Shown here in pieces: positions 5,803-8,941 of a stretch of 8,941 nt of DNA. The stretch's first letter is position 1. Every line of letters starts with the position of its first letter. Under the pieces are notes generated by a model. The model ran no database searches. It saw nothing but the letters and a program-made list of their open reading frames with translations, and was not told the DNA's origin. Position numbers and translations under genes: made by a program. The DNA comes from JBHIET01 sp046760785 (GTDB lineage: Bacteria > Chloroflexota > Anaerolineae > B4-G1), in assembly GCA_046760785.1 (NCBI GenBank), contig JBHIET010000103.1, positions 1 through 8,941 of the forward strand, read 5' to 3'.

Positions 5803-5953
5803 AACTATTCAGCCTGTCACGGGCTGGATGTTTTCAGGCTCTCAGCCCTCGTCCCGAGGGCGTCGCCAGCGAGAGCATCTTACCCTGAGCGGTTATTCTC
5901 CGCATGAGATGCCCCCAGGACGAAGGCTGGGAGCAGTGGCTGAGTAGTTTTAC
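5799..5953. mobile_element. Miniature repeat element 2 (MITE-like)
   Basis: Terminal inverted repeats GTCAAACTATTCAGCC (5799-5814) and GGCTGAGTAGTTTTAC (5938-5953) match at 14 of 16 positions. A second nested pair (5838-5854 with 5918-5934) matches at 15 of 17. Inside these are CCCTCG-TCC-CGAGGG (5846-5860), GCATCT/AGATGC (5875-5880, 5907-5912) and GCGG/CCGC (5889-5892, 5900-5903). The whole segment could fold into a long branched hairpin. It has no coding capacity and is a relative of element 1. Confidence 0.6.
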
Positions 5954-5964
5954 CTAAGTTCTAT

Positions 5965-5994
5965 GTTTCACGTTTCACGTTTATGAGGTATAAT
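5965..5994 (+). promoter_or_regulatory. Promoter of the M50 protease cluster
   Basis: A perfect -10 box TATAAT lies at 5989-5994. The best -35 match is TTCACG (5967-5972, 4 of 6 to TTGACA) with a 16-base spacer. It lies in a heptamer direct repeat, GTTTCAC GTTTCAC GTTT (5965-5982), so the repeat may be a regulator site or simply low-complexity DNA. Transcription would start near 6001, giving a leader of only about 14 bases that holds the AGAGGA ribosome site (6002-6007). Confidence 0.55.
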
Positions 5995-6014
5995 CCGGGC
6001 CAGAGGAACAACCA

Positions 6015-7217
6015 ATGGAACAAGAAACCACAGAGACGCAAACGGCAGACTCTATGGCCGCTGCACAGTTGGTGATCATCGGGCAGTTGCGACGGCAACT
6101 GGCAGGCCTGATGCGCGTCGAGATGCACGAGGTGGTAAAGCCCCCCGACGCGGTGATCGCCTTTCGGGGCCAGGTGTACGGCGACACGGAGACCGCCTTC
6201 GAGCGCATGAGACAACGCTTCGCCAGCTACGACTACACCCCCTGGCTCCGCGACAGACCCCGTGGGGGCCACGAAGTTGTCGCCACCAAAGGCGTGTTCA
6301 AGCGCAAGCCAGGCCGGACGTGGGTCAACGTAGCGCTGTTCCTGGCGACGTTTCTTGTCACGCTCTACGTTGGCGCTCAAAACGAACTCGACCCCGAGAT
6401 GTTCAAAAGCCTCGACAGTCTGGAACTGCTGATGGTGTTGCTGACCCACCTGAACTGGGGGTTTCCCTTCGCGGGTACACTGCTGGGCATCCTGCTGGCC
6501 CACGAATTGAGCCACTATTTCGTCGCCCGACGGTACGGCTCGCCGGTCAGCCTGCCCTACTTCATCCCCATGCCATTCAGTATCATAGGGACAATGGGCG
6601 CCGTCATCATGCAGCGAGCGCCGATGCGCAACCGCAAGGCGCTGTTCGACATCGGCATCGCTGGCCCCCTGGGCGGCCTGATCGTCGCCATTCCTCTGTT
6701 AATCCTGGGGCTGTCACTCTCCAGCGTCGGGCCACCTCCTCCGAACCTGGATGGAGTTACTTTCTTCCAAGAAGGCAACTCGCTGCTCTACCTGACACTC
6801 AAATACCTGGTGTTCGGGAGGATTCTCCCCAGCAACGGGGAGGACGTCTGGCTGCACCCGGTCGCCTTCGCCGCCTGGGCCGGACTGTTGGTCACGATGA
6901 TCAACCTCATCCCCGTGGGTCAACTGGACGGCGGGCACGCCAGTTATGCGCTCCTGGGACGCTGGGCCTGGCGGCTCGGCTACATCGCCATCGGCGCGAT
7001 GGTGGCCTGGGGCGGGTGGCTCGCGATGAGCGGCAACGAGGCCGGGGGGTTCTGGATGACATGGGCCTTCCTGAACATGCTTCTAAACCGCCGTCATCCG
7101 CCGCCGCTCGACGACGCCACCAGACTCGGTTGGCCACGCGTCGCTCTGGGGCTGCTGATGCTGGTGGTCTTCACCCTGTTATTCATGCCCGCGCCACTGC
7201 GAACGATCGCCGTATAA
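6015..7217 (+). CDS. M50 family (site-2-type) membrane zinc protease
   Basis: The 400-residue product is an intramembrane metalloprotease. The zinc motif HELSH (His163, Glu164, His167) lies in a hydrophobic helix, and the third ligand is in NLIPVGQLDGGH (297-308, Asp305). Membrane segments by eye are about 103-120, 150-170, 187-200, 218-244, 285-303, 330-347 and 376-391. The first 100 residues are soluble and charged (VFRG/YGDTE-like stretch 47-62) and probably sit in the cytoplasm. Family members cleave transmembrane anchors of regulators or signal peptides; the substrate here cannot be told, and no PDZ domain or neighbouring anti-sigma factor is visible. The start is fixed by AGAGGA 7 bases upstream and by the promoter just before it. 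The epimerase-like gene follows 13 bases after the stop. Confidence 0.88.
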   Translation: MEQETTETQTADSMAAAQLVIIGQLRRQLAGLMRVEMHEVVKPPDAVIAFRGQVYGDTETAFERMRQRFASYDYTPWLRDRPRGGHEVVATKGVFKRKPGRTWVNVALFLATFLVTLYVGAQNELDPEMFKSLDSLELLMVLLTHLNWGFPFAGTLLGILLAHELSHYFVARRYGSPVSLPYFIPMPFSIIGTMGAVIMQRAPMRNRKALFDIGIAGPLGGLIVAIPLLILGLSLSSVGPPPPNLDGVTFFQEGNSLLYLTLKYLVFGRILPSNGEDVWLHPVAFAAWAGLLVTMINLIPVGQLDGGHASYALLGRWAWRLGYIAIGAMVAWGGWLAMSGNEAGGFWMTWAFLNMLLNRRHPPPLDDATRLGWPRVALGLLMLVVFTLLFMPAPLRTIAV

Positions 7218-7230
7218 TGGGGAGCACCCA

Positions 7231-7689
7231 ATGATACACGGAGTCGAGACCAAGGAATTGGCGACCCACACAGACGAGCGCGGCTTCTTCCGCGAGATCA
7301 TCCGGGCCAGCGACGCCATCTTCCCGGAGGGCTTCGGCCAGTGGAGCCACACGATGTCCTATCCGGGCGTCGCCAAGGGCTGGCACGTGCATCAGAAGCA
7401 GACGGACTGGTGGTATGTAGCGGTGGGTACCATCAAGGCGGCCCTTTACGACACCCGCCCCGGCTCACCCACCCACGGCGAGACACAGGAATTGCTGATG
7501 GGAGAGGGACAGCCGCCGATCGTGCTGAAAATCCCGCCCGGCGTGGCCCACGGCTACCGGGTGCTGAACGGGCCGGCGCACGTCTTCTACGTTGTATCGC
7601 ACGAGTATGACGGCACTGACGAGGGACGGATCCCCCACGACGATCCGGAGATTGGCTACGACTGGACGGCAGGGCCAAAGATCACCTGA
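7231..7689 (+). CDS. RmlC-like dTDP-4-dehydrorhamnose 3,5-epimerase family protein
   Basis: The 152-residue product is a cupin of the RmlC family, which epimerises C3 and C5 of dTDP-4-keto-6-deoxyglucose on the way to dTDP-rhamnose. Visible marks are DERGFFREI (15-23), KGWHVHQKQ (49-57) at the place of the catalytic-His RGLHxQ motif, IPPGVAHGYRVL (101-112), and the C-terminal DEGRIPHDDPEIGYDW (130-145). It is shorter than typical RmlC (about 180 residues), and GLH is replaced by GWHVH, so the exact substrate is uncertain and it may be a related sugar epimerase or isomerase. No rmlA, rmlB or rmlD neighbour is present. GGGGAG (7219-7224), 6 bases before the ATG, supports the start. The spacing of 13 bases to the protease gene and 21 bases to comEC suggests one transcript. 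Confidence 0.82.
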   Translation: MIHGVETKELATHTDERGFFREIIRASDAIFPEGFGQWSHTMSYPGVAKGWHVHQKQTDWWYVAVGTIKAALYDTRPGSPTHGETQELLMGEGQPPIVLKIPPGVAHGYRVLNGPAHVFYVVSHEYDGTDEGRIPHDDPEIGYDWTAGPKIT

Positions 7690-7710
7690 TCGCAATCGAG
7701 ACGCCGAGAT

Positions 7711-8941
7711 ATGATCCTCGTTTACCTCGCCGTTGCCTGGCTCGCAGGTATCACCCTCACGAATGCAATCGGCCTACCCTGGCAAGTGCTGCCCGTGCTC
7801 GGCCTGGCGGCGTTCCTGGGCCTGTTGCTGTGGCGGGATGACCGCCGCGTCCGGCTGGGCGCGCTGGGTGTGCTGATGCTGGCGCTGGGCGCGGCTCGCT
7901 TCCTGCTCACCACCCCCCGCTTCGACGAGACCTCTCTGGCAACTTACAACGACGTCGGCCGGGTGACGCTGGAGGGGGTCGTGGTGGGGGAGCCGGACGA
8001 GCGGGAGCAGTACACCAACCTGCGTGTGCGGGCCGAGCGGCTAACACTGCCCGACGGGACGGCACTGGAGGTCGAAGGGCTGGCACTGGTCAAGGCCGAC
8101 CGTTACCCCCAGCGCCGATACGGCGACCGCGTGCAGGTCATGGGGCTGCTGGAGACGCCACCTGTTTTTGAGGGGTTCTCCTACCGCGATTACCTGGCCC
8201 GACAAGGTATTCATTCCCTCATCCGCCGCGCCGAGGTCACGCTACTGGCCGAAAACCAGGCCAGCCCTCTCCTGTACTACCTCTACAGTTTCGAGCGACA
8301 TGCGCAATCTGTCATCGCCAGCATCCTGCCGGAGCCACAGGCAGCGTTGTTGACCGGTATCCTGCTCGGCGTGGAGACGGGCATTCCGTCTGACCTGATG
8401 GATGACTTTGCCGCCACTGGCACGACCCACATCATCGCCATCTCAGGCTTCAATATCACGATTATCTCCGGCATCTTCGCCGGGCTGGCGCAGCGACTGT
8501 TCGGTCAGCGGCGAGCGGTCTGGATTGCCATCGCGGGCGTGGTGGTCTACACCATATTCGTCGGCGCGTCGGCAGCGGTACTGCGCGCGGCGTTGATGGG
8601 TATCCTCTACCTGTGGGGCCGGCACGTAGGGCGCGCCACTTTCGCCCCCGCTTCCCTCGCCGCAGCAGCCATCGGGATGACAGCGCTAAACCCCTATACC
8701 TTGTGGGACGTGGGCTTCCAACTCAGTTTCGCCGCCACGGTGGGACTGGTGCTCTATACTGAACCATTGGAGCGGGTCTTCGAGCGGGCGTTGGCGCGGT
8801 TCACTTCCGCCGAACGTGCCCAGAAGATCGTGGGCCTGGTCAACGAGGCGCTCATTGTCACACTGGCGGCCCAGATCACCACGACGCCCATCATCCTGCA
8901 CTACTTTGGACGGCTCTCCCTCATCACACTGGTCACCAACT
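7711..8941 (+). CDS. comEC: ComEC/Rec2 DNA-uptake channel, partial (3' end cut)
   Basis: The first 410 codons are in the window and the frame is still open at its end. ComEC is the inner-membrane channel that brings single-stranded DNA into the cell during natural transformation. Three hydrophobic N-terminal segments (about 1-40, 48-67) are followed by the soluble DUF4131/OB-type region (80-185), with GRVTLEGVVVGEPDE (83-97) and FSYRDYLARQGIHS (156-169). The competence domain follows: LLTGILLGVETGIP (203-216), the hallmark HIIAISGFNITIISG (240-254), GASAAVLRAALMG (285-297), and LWDVGFQLSFAATVGL (331-346). The usual SGLH reads SGFN here. The C-terminal metallo-beta-lactamase-like domain, if present, lies beyond the window. 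The ribosome site is weak (GAG at 7706-7708), so the start at 7711 rests on the family-like N-terminus and close spacing. Confidence 0.92.
   Translation, partial: MILVYLAVAWLAGITLTNAIGLPWQVLPVLGLAAFLGLLLWRDDRRVRLGALGVLMLALGAARFLLTTPRFDETSLATYNDVGRVTLEGVVVGEPDEREQYTNLRVRAERLTLPDGTALEVEGLALVKADRYPQRRYGDRVQVMGLLETPPVFEGFSYRDYLARQGIHSLIRRAEVTLLAENQASPLLYYLYSFERHAQSVIASILPEPQAALLTGILLGVETGIPSDLMDDFAATGTTHIIAISGFNITIISGIFAGLAQRLFGQRRAVWIAIAGVVVYTIFVGASAAVLRAALMGILYLWGRHVGRATFAPASLAAAAIGMTALNPYTLWDVGFQLSFAATVGLVLYTEPLERVFERALARFTSAERAQKIVGLVNEALIVTLAAQITTTPIILHYFGRLSLITLVTN

Noticed and set aside
5587..5907. Plus-strand open frame of 106 codons through the repeat region
   Set aside because: It crosses the inverted repeats and both elements, and its product is a translation of hairpin DNA without any domain.
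7213..7218. TATAAT before the RmlC-like gene
   Set aside because: It overlaps the protease stop codon and has no -35 match at the right spacing; co-transcription explains the gene's expression.

Overview
The window looks like a stretch of a G+C-rich bacterial chromosome, most likely from the Chloroflexota (Anaerolineae-like). The phylum call is inference. It rests on the Pro/Thr-rich linker behind a lipoprotein-type signal, a ComEC with an SGFN motif, and family resemblance of the M50, Mut7-C and alkyltransferase-like proteins. All supported genes are on the + strand. No rRNA, tRNA, CRISPR array or transposase gene was seen.

Layout. Positions 1-397 are non-coding and hold two inverted copies of a short hairpin repeat (204-246 and 279-328). 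Positions 398-3349 carry four genes of unrecognised family in one orientation with good ribosome binding sites: two mostly helical, partly coiled-coil proteins, a helical-hairpin protein with a proline-rich tail of 30-residue tandem repeats, and an acidic helical protein. They look like one operon for a multi-protein assembly, and this is the part most likely to be undescribed. It looks less G+C-rich than the rest (hand count: about 50% at 1381-1440 against about 72% at 4321-4380).

From 3518 the genes belong to recognisable families: an alkyltransferase-like DNA lesion-binding protein with PWHR in place of PCHR; a secreted, probably lipid-anchored alpha/beta hydrolase with a Cys-rich motif; a Mut7-C-type PIN-like protein with a zinc ribbon; and an overlapping small zinc-ribbon protein that stops halfway through its third ribbon. 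These lie close together and could be co-transcribed.

Positions 5621-6014 are non-coding and packed with inverted and direct repeats. They read as two related miniature (MITE-like) elements, possibly one nested in the end of the other, immediately after the truncated zinc-ribbon gene. A GTTTCAC heptamer repeat and a TATAAT box follow and probably drive the last cluster: an M50 site-2-type membrane protease, an RmlC-like cupin epimerase, and the first 410 codons of ComEC, the DNA-uptake channel, which runs off the window end. These three genes are tightly spaced but have no obvious shared pathway.
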